A stretch of DNA of 37,666 nt. Origin: Sulfitobacter sp. HI0040 (GTDB lineage: Bacteria; Pseudomonadota; Alphaproteobacteria; Rhodobacterales; Rhodobacteraceae). Of the stretch, positions 8,003 to 15,009 are shown one piece after another. The stretch spans positions 1 through 37,666 of the forward strand of contig NZ_LWEX01000246.1 in NCBI RefSeq assembly GCF_001634885.1, read 5' to 3'. Under the pieces are notes generated by a model. It saw only the letters and a list, made by a program, of their open reading frames with translations, did no database searches and was not told the origin of the DNA. Every line of letters starts with the position of its first letter. Position 1 is the first letter of the stretch. The position numbers were made by a program, and so were the translations under genes.

Positions 8003-9010
8003 TTACATGCCCTGTGCGGACTTCAGCGGTCCGGTGTTCACCGTGCCTTCGTAGCTGTCGAGCGCAGCATCGATGGAGCCTGCCTCCACGAAGACATTCG
8101 CCACGCCTTTCATAAATTCCTGACCGCCACCGCCGAGCCATTTCTCGCCCAGCTGCTCATCGACACTCGGAAACTCGAACGTCGCCATGGTTTCCTTGGT
8201 GGCCTGTTCGTCCATGCCGGCATCTTTCGCGATGACGGGCAGCATCTCTTCCATGTTCTCGCCGGAATTCCACATTTCGTTGGCATCTGCCGTCACCTTG
8301 AGGAACTTGGCGACCATGTCACCGTTTTCGGCGACATAGGATGCAGGCGCGGAAGTCACGTCAAACACCAGAATGCCAAGCTCTTCCTTCTCGGCCCCGG
8401 TCAACAGGACGTTGCCGCTTTCCTTCATGCGGCGCAGCGCACCACCCCAGCCGCAGGCCATGTCGACAGAACCCTGGCTCAGGGCCGCCGCGCCCTCTGC
8501 CGGTGCCATGTCGACAATTTCCATGCTGCTGATGTCCACGCCGAAGTGATTCATCTGCTCAAGAAAGCCGTAGTGCGCCGCGGTGCCCAGCGGCACGGCG
8601 ACCTTCTTGCCGGCCAGTTCCCCGGCGCTGTCCTTGTCTATCTCCAACGCGCTGTTCACGACGCAGTTGTCATTCTCCGAATAGGAAACCGCCACATCGA
8701 CGATCTGGATATCCTGCCCGGCGGATGTCGCCACGACGAAGGGGGGCACCCCTTGGCTCACGGCAATCTGCACGTCACCGGAGGCCATCGCGGCGCTCAT
8801 CGCGGTGCCGGAATCAAAGCTCACCCAGTTGATTTTCGTGCCCATCTCCTCTTCGTAGGTGCCGTTCACCTTGGCGTATTGAAAGGGCATCGGCCATTCG
8901 AGGAAATAGGCGACCGTGATCTCGCCATGCGCATCGGCAAAGGCCGCTTGCGATCCGGCCATCAGTGCGGCACCGGCAACGGCGCCTTTCAGGATAGTCT
9001 TGAACGTCAT
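8003..9010 (-). CDS. tauA: Taurine ABC transporter substrate-binding protein
   Basis: A periplasmic binding protein of 335 residues for taurine uptake. It begins with a Sec signal peptide (KTILKGAVAGAALMAGSQAAFADA), probably cut after ADA at about residue 27, and continues with HGEITVAYFLEWPMPFQYAK, which is typical of roseobacter TauA. Further family-like stretches are VAVPLGTAAHYGFLEQ and DMACGWGGALRRM. The ATG at 9010 has GGGAGA 7 nt upstream; longer frames reaching 9289 lack a signal peptide at their start and run through the promoter region. It is the first gene of leftward tauABC and divergent from tpa. Confidence 0.93.
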   Translation of the reverse strand: MTFKTILKGAVAGAALMAGSQAAFADAHGEITVAYFLEWPMPFQYAKVNGTYEEEMGTKINWVSFDSGTAMSAAMASGDVQIAVSQGVPPFVVATSAGQDIQIVDVAVSYSENDNCVVNSALEIDKDSAGELAGKKVAVPLGTAAHYGFLEQMNHFGVDISSMEIVDMAPAEGAAALSQGSVDMACGWGGALRRMKESGNVLLTGAEKEELGILVFDVTSAPASYVAENGDMVAKFLKVTADANEMWNSGENMEEMLPVIAKDAGMDEQATKETMATFEFPSVDEQLGEKWLGGGGQEFMKGVANVFVEAGSIDAALDSYEGTVNTGPLKSAQGM

Positions 9011-9281
9011 TGATATTCTCCCGTGTTGAGACCACGCAACCGCGATCATGTCAGAATGGACGGTTTTCCGTCTCTTGTGACCCGGCACATTACTGCACAT
9101 GCCCGGTGCTGGTGCAATGAGTGACGATACGGCGCTCCGAATCAACGATTTTTTCCAAGCATTTCGGAACATTGCAGCCAAGCGGGATGTGCGGCGTTCA
9201 TTAGTTTTCTGGACAATTTTCCAAGCACCGCAAAGACTTGGAATGGGATGGATGGTCTCAAAAAGATTTACGCCACCTAAA

Positions 9282-9314
9282 CTGGCCATACGATAGGGAA
9301 AACTCTGGCCCTAC
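9282..9314 (+). promoter_or_regulatory. TauR-type tandem operator of tpa
   Basis: CTGGCCATAC (9282-9291) and CTGGCCCTAC (9305-9314) are direct repeats 23 bp apart. They resemble the CTGGACYTAA repeats reported for TauR of Rhodobacter capsulatus. The same pair at the same spacing stands before xsc. The second repeat ends 5 bp before the tpa -35 box, a normal place for an activator. Confidence 0.78.
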
Positions 9315-9319
9315 GACAT

Positions 9320-9348
9320 TTGCAAAAATGAGAGTGTGGTTCGATAAT
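9320..9348 (+). promoter_or_regulatory. tpa promoter
   Basis: TTGCAA (9320-9325) and GATAAT (9343-9348) are separated by 17 bp, a good sigma70-type promoter. Transcription would begin near 9355, leaving a leader of about 50 nt before the tpa ATG at 9406. Confidence 0.6.
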
Positions 9349-9405
9349 GCCGGGACCCCGCGCCCGGAACGACTGCCCGACCTCCCCCATAGAAAGGTTT
9401 CCGAC

Positions 9406-10803
9406 ATGGACGGCAACTTCAGCGAAAACGACATCTCCCGCATTGTCGAAGCCGACCGTGCGCATATCTGGCATCACCTAAGTCAGCACAAACCCTACGA
9501 AACGACCGACCCCCGGATCATCGTCGAAGGCAAGGGCATGCGGGTCTGGGACCAGCGCGGCAAGGAACATCTGGATGCCGTCTCGGGTGGGGTCTGGACC
9601 GTGAACGTGGGCTATGGACGCGAATCAATCGCGAACGCCGTGCGCGACCAATTGGTCAAACTGAACTACTTCGCCGGCTCGGCAGGCTCCATCCCCGGGT
9701 CTAACTTCGCCGAAAAGCTGATTTCGAAGATGCCCGGCATGACCCGTGTCTACTATTGCAACTCCGGTTCGGAAGCGAACGAGAAGGGGTTCAAGATGGT
9801 CCGCCAGATCGCGCACAAGCGCTATGGCGGCAAGAAGCACAAGATCCTCTACCGTGACCGGGATTACCACGGCACCACGATTTCCTGTCTGTCAGCCGGC
9901 GGACAGGACGAGCGCAACGCCCAATACGGCCCCTTCACCGACGGGTTCGTGCGGGTGCCGCATTGCCTTGAATACCGCAAGTTCGAGCAGGACGGCGCGC
10001 CGGAGGACAACTACGGCACTTGGGCAGCCGACCAGATCGAAAAAATCATCCTTTCCGAAGGGCCGGATACCGTTGGCGGGCTCTGCCTTGAGCCGGTGAC
10101 GGCTGGCGGAGGCGTCATCACCCCGCCCGATGGCTACTGGGAGCGGGTTCAGGAAATCTGCCGCAAATACGATGTGCTGCTGCATATCGATGAAGTCGTC
10201 TGCGGGGTCGGGCGCACCGGTCAATGGTTCGGATACCAGAATTACGGCGTCCAGCCGGACATGGTGACCATGGCAAAAGGAGTCGCGTCGGGCTACGCCG
10301 CGATTGCCTGCCTCGTGACCACGGAAGAGGTCTTTGACATGTTCAAGGACAACGCCGAGGACCCGCTCAACTACTTCCGTGACATCTCCACCTTCGGCGG
10401 ATGCACAGCCGGCCCGACCGCGGGCCTGGAGAACATGCGGATCATCGAGGACGAGGGCCTGCTGGAGAATACCGAGCAGATGGGCCACTACATGCTGGAA
10501 CAGTTGGAGGAACTGTCCGACAAGCACTCCGTTATCGGGCAGGTCCGTGGCAAGGGGCTCTTCCTCGGGGCTGAACTGGTACAGGATCGCGACAGCCGTG
10601 CGCCGGTGGCCGAAAAACTCGTCCAGAAAGTCGTGGGCGACTGTATGGAACAGGGCGTCATCATCGGGGCCACCAACCGCTCGTTGCCGGGGCGGAACAA
10701 CACGCTCTGCTTCTCGCCTTCCCTGATTGCGCGAAAGAGCGATATCGACGAGATCATCGCCGCAGTGGACGGCGCACTCGGCCGGGTTTTCACCAAGGCG
10801 TAA
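9406..10803 (+). CDS. tpa: Taurine:pyruvate aminotransferase
   Basis: Tpa moves the amino group of taurine to pyruvate, giving sulfoacetaldehyde and L-alanine. The 465-residue protein is a class III PLP aminotransferase: NSGSEANEKGFKMVRQ binds the cofactor phosphate, DEVVCGVGRTG contains the conserved Asp262, and Lys291 in TMAKGVASGYAAI forms the Schiff base. Its length and the N-terminus (DISRIVEADRAHIWHHLSQH) fit roseobacter Tpa. The ATG at 9406 has AGAAAGG 8 nt upstream; a longer frame from 9238 would cover the promoter and operator. It is divergent from tauABC, and its product feeds Xsc, encoded 12 kb away. Confidence 0.95.
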   Translation: MDGNFSENDISRIVEADRAHIWHHLSQHKPYETTDPRIIVEGKGMRVWDQRGKEHLDAVSGGVWTVNVGYGRESIANAVRDQLVKLNYFAGSAGSIPGSNFAEKLISKMPGMTRVYYCNSGSEANEKGFKMVRQIAHKRYGGKKHKILYRDRDYHGTTISCLSAGGQDERNAQYGPFTDGFVRVPHCLEYRKFEQDGAPEDNYGTWAADQIEKIILSEGPDTVGGLCLEPVTAGGGVITPPDGYWERVQEICRKYDVLLHIDEVVCGVGRTGQWFGYQNYGVQPDMVTMAKGVASGYAAIACLVTTEEVFDMFKDNAEDPLNYFRDISTFGGCTAGPTAGLENMRIIEDEGLLENTEQMGHYMLEQLEELSDKHSVIGQVRGKGLFLGAELVQDRDSRAPVAEKLVQKVVGDCMEQGVIIGATNRSLPGRNNTLCFSPSLIARKSDIDEIIAAVDGALGRVFTKA

Positions 10804-11015
10804 AAGCGCCGCTCCGCGCATGAGGCACATCTCCGGTTGACCCGGGGGTGCGCTTCTCTATTTAGTGCATTGTCTTGCCCGAACATGACACGCAGCGAAC
10901 CCCTACCCCTGCCTGAAAACAGGGGTGGAAAAAATCCCGGGAGCGATCCGTCATGAAATTCGGAACCAAAGGGATTCTCCTGCGTTTCAGAAACAGCAAT
11001 GAAGTGGAGAATAAA

Positions 11016-11288
11016 ATGACAAAGTTTCTTATGGTCGTTCCGATGATCACCGCACTCGGCGCATGCGCCCCCGGCGGTGGTTTCACCAAGCAGCAAGGCG
11101 CCCTGACTGGCGCCGCTCTCGGTGCAGCAGCCGGTGCCGCAGTTTCCAGCGATGACGATCAGGTCGTCGGCGCGCTGGTGGGCGGTGCCGCAGGCGCGGC
11201 AGCAGGTAACTACCTTGGCCGTTCGGCCAGCGGTCAGTGCGTGTATCAGAACTCCGCAGGTCAGCGTTACACAGCTGCTTGCCCCTGA
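11016..11288 (+). CDS. Small Gly-zipper lipoprotein
   Basis: A 90-residue protein with a short signal peptide ending in a lipobox-like LGAC (Cys at about residue 17), so it is probably lipidated and outer-membrane attached. The middle is Gly/Ala-rich (ALTGAALGAAAGAAVSS, then VVGALVGGAAGAAAG), as in Gly-zipper/17-kDa surface antigen-like proteins that insert into or bridge membranes. It ends with CVYQNSAGQRYTAACP, which has two Cys. The ATG at 11016 has GGAGA 5 nt upstream. It stands alone with its own terminator. Its specific function is unknown; the family is linked to envelope integrity. Confidence 0.8.
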   Translation: MTKFLMVVPMITALGACAPGGGFTKQQGALTGAALGAAAGAAVSSDDDQVVGALVGGAAGAAAGNYLGRSASGQCVYQNSAGQRYTAACP

Positions 11289-11309
11289 TAGATTCTTTTC
11301 AGAATTCGG

Positions 11310-11339
11310 AAATGGCCCCGCATCGCGTCGGGGCCATTT
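11310..11339. terminator. Terminator after the Gly-zipper gene
   Basis: AAATGGCCCCG (11310-11320) pairs perfectly with CGGGGCCATTT (11329-11339) around an 8-nt loop, followed by T. It sits between convergent genes and can also end the leftward multicopper oxidase operon stopping at 11373. Confidence 0.85.
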
Positions 11340-11372
11340 TCGTTATGAAGGGCCACTTTGTGGGCAAGTTCC

Positions 11373-12650
11373 TTAAGTAACGCGCACCCATGTCGCCATA
11401 CCATCGGCCTGATGGCTCAGCATGTGACAATGGATCATCCACGCACCGGGGTTGTCGAATACGCAGAGCACCTCTGCCGTATCGCCCGCCGCGACGAGCG
11501 TAGTGTCCCTGAGATAAGTGGCGTCACCCGACGCATCGGTTTCCCAGAAATGATGACCGTGAAGATGGATGCCATGCGGGAACGGGGTTTCATTGCGCAG
11601 GCGCAACCGCACGGTTTCGCCCCGGCGGGCCGATAAAAGCGGCGCTTGCGGCAGACCACTCACGTCATTGAACGCCCATGTTCCGAAGCCTCCATGCGTT
11701 CCGCCACCCGCGCCGCCTTGCATTACCAGATCGACAGTTTGCGCAATCTTGCCCGGGCGGGGAACCGGGTTAGCCGGCAACGGGCCCACAGGATCTGTGC
11801 GCCTTTCGCGCGTACCTTGAACGGAAAGGCGGGCTAGCCCCTCACCGCTGGGGGCGTCACGCAAGTCCACCTCGCCAATCACATCGCCGATGATATCCAC
11901 CCGCTGGCCGGGCGCGAGCACGAGCGTTTCGATCGGTAGCGGAGAAGCCAGCGGCATACCGTCAAAAGCCACGCAGCGCCCGGATAACCCGGTCACTTCC
12001 AAGGTGAATATACGGTCGGGAACAGGATTGATGATGCGCAGGCGCACACGGTCCCCAAGGCGAACGCTTTTTGCTGACAGGAACGCTGTCTTTACGTTAC
12101 CCATGCGTCCGAGGGTGGCGAAATCCTCCCTCGGGAATTCCTCATCGAACTGGCCTGCATTGTCGAGCAGGATGTCGAAGAGCATGGCCGTGACGTCCCG
12201 GTCCACATCGGGGGGCGTGCGCTCCTCAACGATCAGAGGGCCGAACAGCCCGCGTGCCACCTGCTCATAGGACAGGTAATGCGAGTGATACCAATAGGTG
12301 CCGACGTCAGGGACGGGAAAGGCGTAGTCGAAAGCTTCACCCGGGATGATCACATCCTGCGTCAGCACATTCACCCCGTCCATCCTGTTGGGCAGCCGGA
12401 TACCGTGCCAGTGCACCAAAGTGCCGTCCTGTAGTCGGTTGTCGATCCGCACACGCAAGGTATCGTTCTGAGCCACGCGGATCTCGGGCCCGGGGCAGGA
12501 ACCGTTGAACCCAAGCATCTCCACCTGCTTGCCGCCCACCTGCAGGCCCGCGGGCCCCGGTCGCAGGGTAAGTGCCTTGACCCCAGCCAACGAAGACATG
12601 GGCAAGGCGGCAGCACCGAGAGAGAGCAGCATGGTTCGGCGGCTGAGCAT
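11373..12650 (-). CDS. Tat-exported multicopper oxidase (first)
   Basis: A 425-residue three-domain multicopper oxidase. The N-terminus LSRRTMLLSLGAAALP is a twin-arginine signal, so the folded, copper-loaded enzyme would be exported to the periplasm. The copper ligands are in LVHWHGIRLPN, YWYHSHYLS, HGIHLHGHHFWE and MIHCHMLSHQADGM, which covers type 1, 2 and 3 sites. Such enzymes oxidise Cu(I), other metals or organic substrates with O2; the substrate here is not determined. The ATG at 12650 has AAGGAG 5 nt upstream. It is the last gene of a leftward set with DUF305 and glutaredoxin-MauE genes, preceded by a palindrome and a large hairpin. It differs clearly from the second oxidase at 15006-16394. 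Confidence 0.9.
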   Translation of the reverse strand: MLSRRTMLLSLGAAALPMSSLAGVKALTLRPGPAGLQVGGKQVEMLGFNGSCPGPEIRVAQNDTLRVRIDNRLQDGTLVHWHGIRLPNRMDGVNVLTQDVIIPGEAFDYAFPVPDVGTYWYHSHYLSYEQVARGLFGPLIVEERTPPDVDRDVTAMLFDILLDNAGQFDEEFPREDFATLGRMGNVKTAFLSAKSVRLGDRVRLRIINPVPDRIFTLEVTGLSGRCVAFDGMPLASPLPIETLVLAPGQRVDIIGDVIGEVDLRDAPSGEGLARLSVQGTRERRTDPVGPLPANPVPRPGKIAQTVDLVMQGGAGGGTHGGFGTWAFNDVSGLPQAPLLSARRGETVRLRLRNETPFPHGIHLHGHHFWETDASGDATYLRDTTLVAAGDTAEVLCVFDNPGAWMIHCHMLSHQADGMATWVRVT

Positions 12651-12688
12651 GAAGGCTCCTTGGGTCTTTACCTGCACTAAGTCCTCTT

Positions 12689-12708
12689 ATGAGGAGATAC
12701 CCCCTCAT
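12689..12708 (-). promoter_or_regulatory. Quasi-palindrome upstream of the first multicopper oxidase
   Basis: ATGAGGAGAT and ACCCCCTCAT form a 20-bp imperfect palindrome with 8 of 10 pairs matching. It ends 39 nt before the oxidase start codon. It may be an operator for a metal regulator or part of an mRNA structure; no known consensus fits exactly. Confidence 0.35.
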
Positions 12709-12713
12709 GCCGA

Positions 12714-12748
12714 AACCCTGCGCAAATGCAAAGCATTCACGCAGGGTT
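12714..12748 (-). repeat. Large intercistronic hairpin
   Basis: AACCCTGCG (12714-12722) pairs perfectly with CGCAGGGTT (12740-12748), and an inner stem AATGC/GCATT closes on AAA. It lies 27 nt after the glutaredoxin-MauE stop and before the oxidase. It lacks a T-tract on the minus strand, so partial termination or mRNA protection is more likely than full termination. Confidence 0.6.
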
Positions 12749-12775
12749 CTCCGCTTTGGGAGGGTTTTTGCCGGC

Positions 12776-13537
12776 TTAGAAAAGCCCCAGGGCGCGGGCA
12801 GGCATCCAGAGCCCCATGAAAACCATCATCAGGTTTTCGGTGAGCGAAACGAAGCCGAGCGGTACGTTGGAGGACCCGCCCACACAGGCGCATTTCAGTT
12901 CACGCTTGTCGATATAGACAGCCTTGAAGACGGAAACCGCGCCCACCGTACCGATAAAAAGCGCCACGGGCGCGGAAATCCAGACCAGAGCACCGGCCAC
13001 CATTAGGATACCCGCCAGCGCTTCCCCGAAGGGATAGAGACGGCCATAACGAACCCAGCGCCGCGCCAGCAGATCGTAGTTGAGGAACATGGTTGAAAAA
13101 CTTTCGACGTCCTGCAACTTCTGAACCGCCAGAAAGCACATCGAGATCGCGATGAACCATTCGAAGGCGCGCAAGGTGAAGATCGTGCCGAAGAACGCCC
13201 AGCTCAGCCCAAGCGCCATCGAAAACGCGACGGAGAAGATGGCGATGACCGGCTGATAGGATGTCTCATCCTCGTCTGGAACGTCATCGCCGAAATATTC
13301 GCGCAAGGCCTCGTATCCGCCAATGCGCTTACCGTCGATGAACACCTGCGGGGTCGTTTCCACATTGTGTTCGCGTTTGAAGCTCTCGGTCTCTTCCTTG
13401 GTCGTCAACCAGTGGTCATCGACCTCGTATCCTTCCCGCTCCAGCCGGTCCTTTGTCTTGAGACCGTAGGGGCAAAGATGCTCTTCCATCACCATCCGGT
13501 AGAGGGTTGCTGTCTTCTGGTCTGAGTCCTTTGGCAT
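12776..13537 (-). CDS. Glutaredoxin-MauE/DoxX fusion membrane protein
   Basis: The N-terminal 85 residues form a glutaredoxin domain: CPYG (22-25, one catalytic Cys instead of CPYC), the cis-Pro loop TTPQVFIDG (61-69) and the glutathione-contact motif RIGGYEAL. Residues about 95-253 contain about four transmembrane helices like the MauE/DoxX redox family, with a Cys pair in KCACVGG (Cys216 and Cys218) before the last helix. The likely role is passing thiol electrons across or within the membrane to periplasmic targets, for example copper-exposed cysteines. The ATG at 13537 has GAGGAA 7 nt upstream. It lies between the DUF305 gene (15-nt gap) and the first oxidase. Confidence 0.8.
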   Translation of the reverse strand: MPKDSDQKTATLYRMVMEEHLCPYGLKTKDRLEREGYEVDDHWLTTKEETESFKREHNVETTPQVFIDGKRIGGYEALREYFGDDVPDEDETSYQPVIAIFSVAFSMALGLSWAFFGTIFTLRAFEWFIAISMCFLAVQKLQDVESFSTMFLNYDLLARRWVRYGRLYPFGEALAGILMVAGALVWISAPVALFIGTVGAVSVFKAVYIDKRELKCACVGGSSNVPLGFVSLTENLMMVFMGLWMPARALGLF

Positions 13538-13552
13538 GGTTTCTTCCTCTCA

Positions 13553-14383
13553 TCAGCAATTCCAGTAACCGTTGAACCCGACACGCAGCGCCGGATCGGT
13601 CGTCAGGTCGAAGATCATGTCTGTCCCATCCCCGGCGGGCGCGATGGAAACGTTCACCTTGTCCGCCGAGAAGCGGTCCGTTCCTTCCGGGGCAAGCTCA
13701 ATCAATGAGCCGGATACCTTGATGACACCTTTGTCACCGCTGACGGCAAGAATGGGGTCGGCATCCACGGCACGGCGGAACCGGCAGGTCGCATCAGGAA
13801 CCACGCGCCCGATCTCCTCTTCGGTGAGGGGGGAGGGCCGCACGCCGGCAATCTCGACCGAGGAAAGCGCGGCATCGATGCTTTCGACCGCTGCGGGTTC
13901 ATCGGTCTTGCCCAAGGGGAAATCATCGCCCGCTTCGCCGTTCCGCTCGATGTCGTCCATCAGATAACGCATTTCCGCAATCTCGCGATCTTGGGCGAGC
14001 ACGATCTCCTCCGCGAGTTTTTTCACACGGGGGTCCGTAATTTCAGCACGGGAACTGGTCAGGATCGCGATGGAGTGGTGGGGGATCATGGCGCTCATCC
14101 ATGAACGATCCTGCACCGTCACCTGACTGCGCATCAGGAAAAGTCCCAGCCCGAAGACGATACCGGCACCGACGAATATCGCGATGTTCGCAGTCTTGTT
14201 GGAATACATGCCCAACATGAACGCCAGCATGATGACGGCCATCATGCCGCCCATGTAGAGGGCCATGTAGACGCGGGATTCGCTGTAGAAGACCTGTTCG
14301 ATCGAATACGAATTTGCGTACATCAATCCGTACATGACGACGGTTGACGTGATGATCATTGCGAAAAAGCGCCAGTAGGACAT
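13553..14383 (-). CDS. DUF305 membrane-anchored protein with C-terminal extension
   Basis: The 276-residue protein starts with three hydrophobic helices (about 5-24, 40-60 and 66-84). Then comes the DUF305 signature: WMSAMIPHHSIAILTS, with a Met-Ile-Pro-His-His core, and LAQDREIAEMRYL. The remaining roughly 110 residues form an additional domain I do not recognise, with Cys at ATCRF and at the very C-terminus (YWNC). DUF305 proteins often occur in copper-resistance clusters, and the Met/His motif could bind metal; this is family context, not proof. AGGAGGG lies 5 nt before the ATG. A MerR/CueR-like promoter stands directly upstream, so it should be the first gene of a three-gene operon. Confidence 0.8.
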   Translation of the reverse strand: MSYWRFFAMIITSTVVMYGLMYANSYSIEQVFYSESRVYMALYMGGMMAVIMLAFMLGMYSNKTANIAIFVGAGIVFGLGLFLMRSQVTVQDRSWMSAMIPHHSIAILTSSRAEITDPRVKKLAEEIVLAQDREIAEMRYLMDDIERNGEAGDDFPLGKTDEPAAVESIDAALSSVEIAGVRPSPLTEEEIGRVVPDATCRFRRAVDADPILAVSGDKGVIKVSGSLIELAPEGTDRFSADKVNVSIAPAGDGTDMIFDLTTDPALRVGFNGYWNC

Positions 14384-14406
14384 AGTTCCCTCCTGAAATG
14401 TTATTG

Positions 14407-14441
14407 ACTATAATTTGAACAACCATCCAGCGGGGCAAGGT
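14407..14441 (-). promoter_or_regulatory. CueR-like dyad and promoter of the DUF305 operon
   Basis: On the minus strand, ACCTTGC-N6-GGATGGT (14441 to 14422) resembles CueR/HmrR boxes (ACCTTCC-N7-GGAAGGT), with 5 of 7 arm positions symmetric and 1 bp less in the centre. TTGCCC and TATAGT (14412-14407) are about 20 bp apart, the stretched spacer typical of MerR-family promoters. A MerR-type regulator gene is not in the window. Confidence 0.4.
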
Positions 14442-14526
14442 TCCCTCTGGAAGCGTTCAAAGCGGCTAGTTTACCAACATTTCCGAGCAAATTGGCCTTT
14501 CACACCCCAAAGTGCTGGCCCGATCG

Positions 14527-15009
14527 CTAACCACCGGTCTTTTCATCTGCTGCCGTTCGTGCGGCCTGCATCTTTTGCACCGGAACGGGCCATGTGGATT
14601 TCAGATAGGCGATGACCGCCTGTATCTCCTCATCGCTCAACTGGTCGCCGAAACCGGGCATCCCGCTGTCGAAGGTGATCCCTTGCTCGGCCATCACCGC
14701 GCTGCCCCCAAGCTTGGTATAGGCGAACAACATGCTGTCTGGGTGGTGCCAGGTATGGCCCGTCTCATCATGGGGCGGGGCCGGCAGGCGACCGTCGGGG
14801 CCGGGGCTTTTCCAGTCCGGCTGCCCTTCGAGATTGGCACCATGACAGGCAGCGCAATAGTCATCGTAAATCGCCTTGCCCAAGGCGACGTCACCGGCAA
14901 TCTCTTCCATCGCGGCGACGCCCTTGTCATCCGAGATGCTCCAGATGATCGTTCCGGCCACCACCAGACCGGCCAGCCCCAGACCGGAGATGAGCGCCGC
15001 GCGATTCAT
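14527..15009 (-). CDS. Membrane-anchored monoheme cytochrome c
   Basis: A 160-residue class I cytochrome c. An N-terminal hydrophobic helix (about 5-24) anchors it or acts as an uncleaved signal. The heme site is CAACH (52-56) and the likely axial Met is Met117 in SGMPGFGDQL, followed by the usual C-terminal helix EEIQAVIAYLKSTW. The stretch HDETGHTWHHPDSMLF carries four His within 12 residues, which could be an extra metal site. The ATG overlaps the stop of the second multicopper oxidase by 4 nt (ATGA), so the two are translated together and the cytochrome is its likely electron partner. Confidence 0.87.
   Translation of the reverse strand: MNRAALISGLGLAGLVVAGTIIWSISDDKGVAAMEEIAGDVALGKAIYDDYCAACHGANLEGQPDWKSPGPDGRLPAPPHDETGHTWHHPDSMLFAYTKLGGSAVMAEQGITFDSGMPGFGDQLSDEEIQAVIAYLKSTWPVPVQKMQAARTAADEKTGG

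Larger units (their letters stand above)
9011..9405. other. tauA-tpa divergent control region
   Basis: This 395-bp stretch has no gene. It holds the tpa promoter and TauR-type repeats on the right. On the left and centre it holds an 11-bp direct repeat, TTTTCCAAGCA, at 9151-9161 and 9217-9227, the second overlapping an inverted repeat TTCCAAG/CTTGGAA (9219-9225 and 9237-9243). A small inverted repeat GACGG/CCGTC lies at 9059-9072. The tauA promoter must lie here too, but I cannot place it with confidence. Confidence 0.6.

Noticed and set aside
14401-14425. FNR/DNR-type box in TTGACTATAATTTGAACAA
   Set aside because: The half-sites do not match TTGAT-N4-ATCAA in sequence or spacing.
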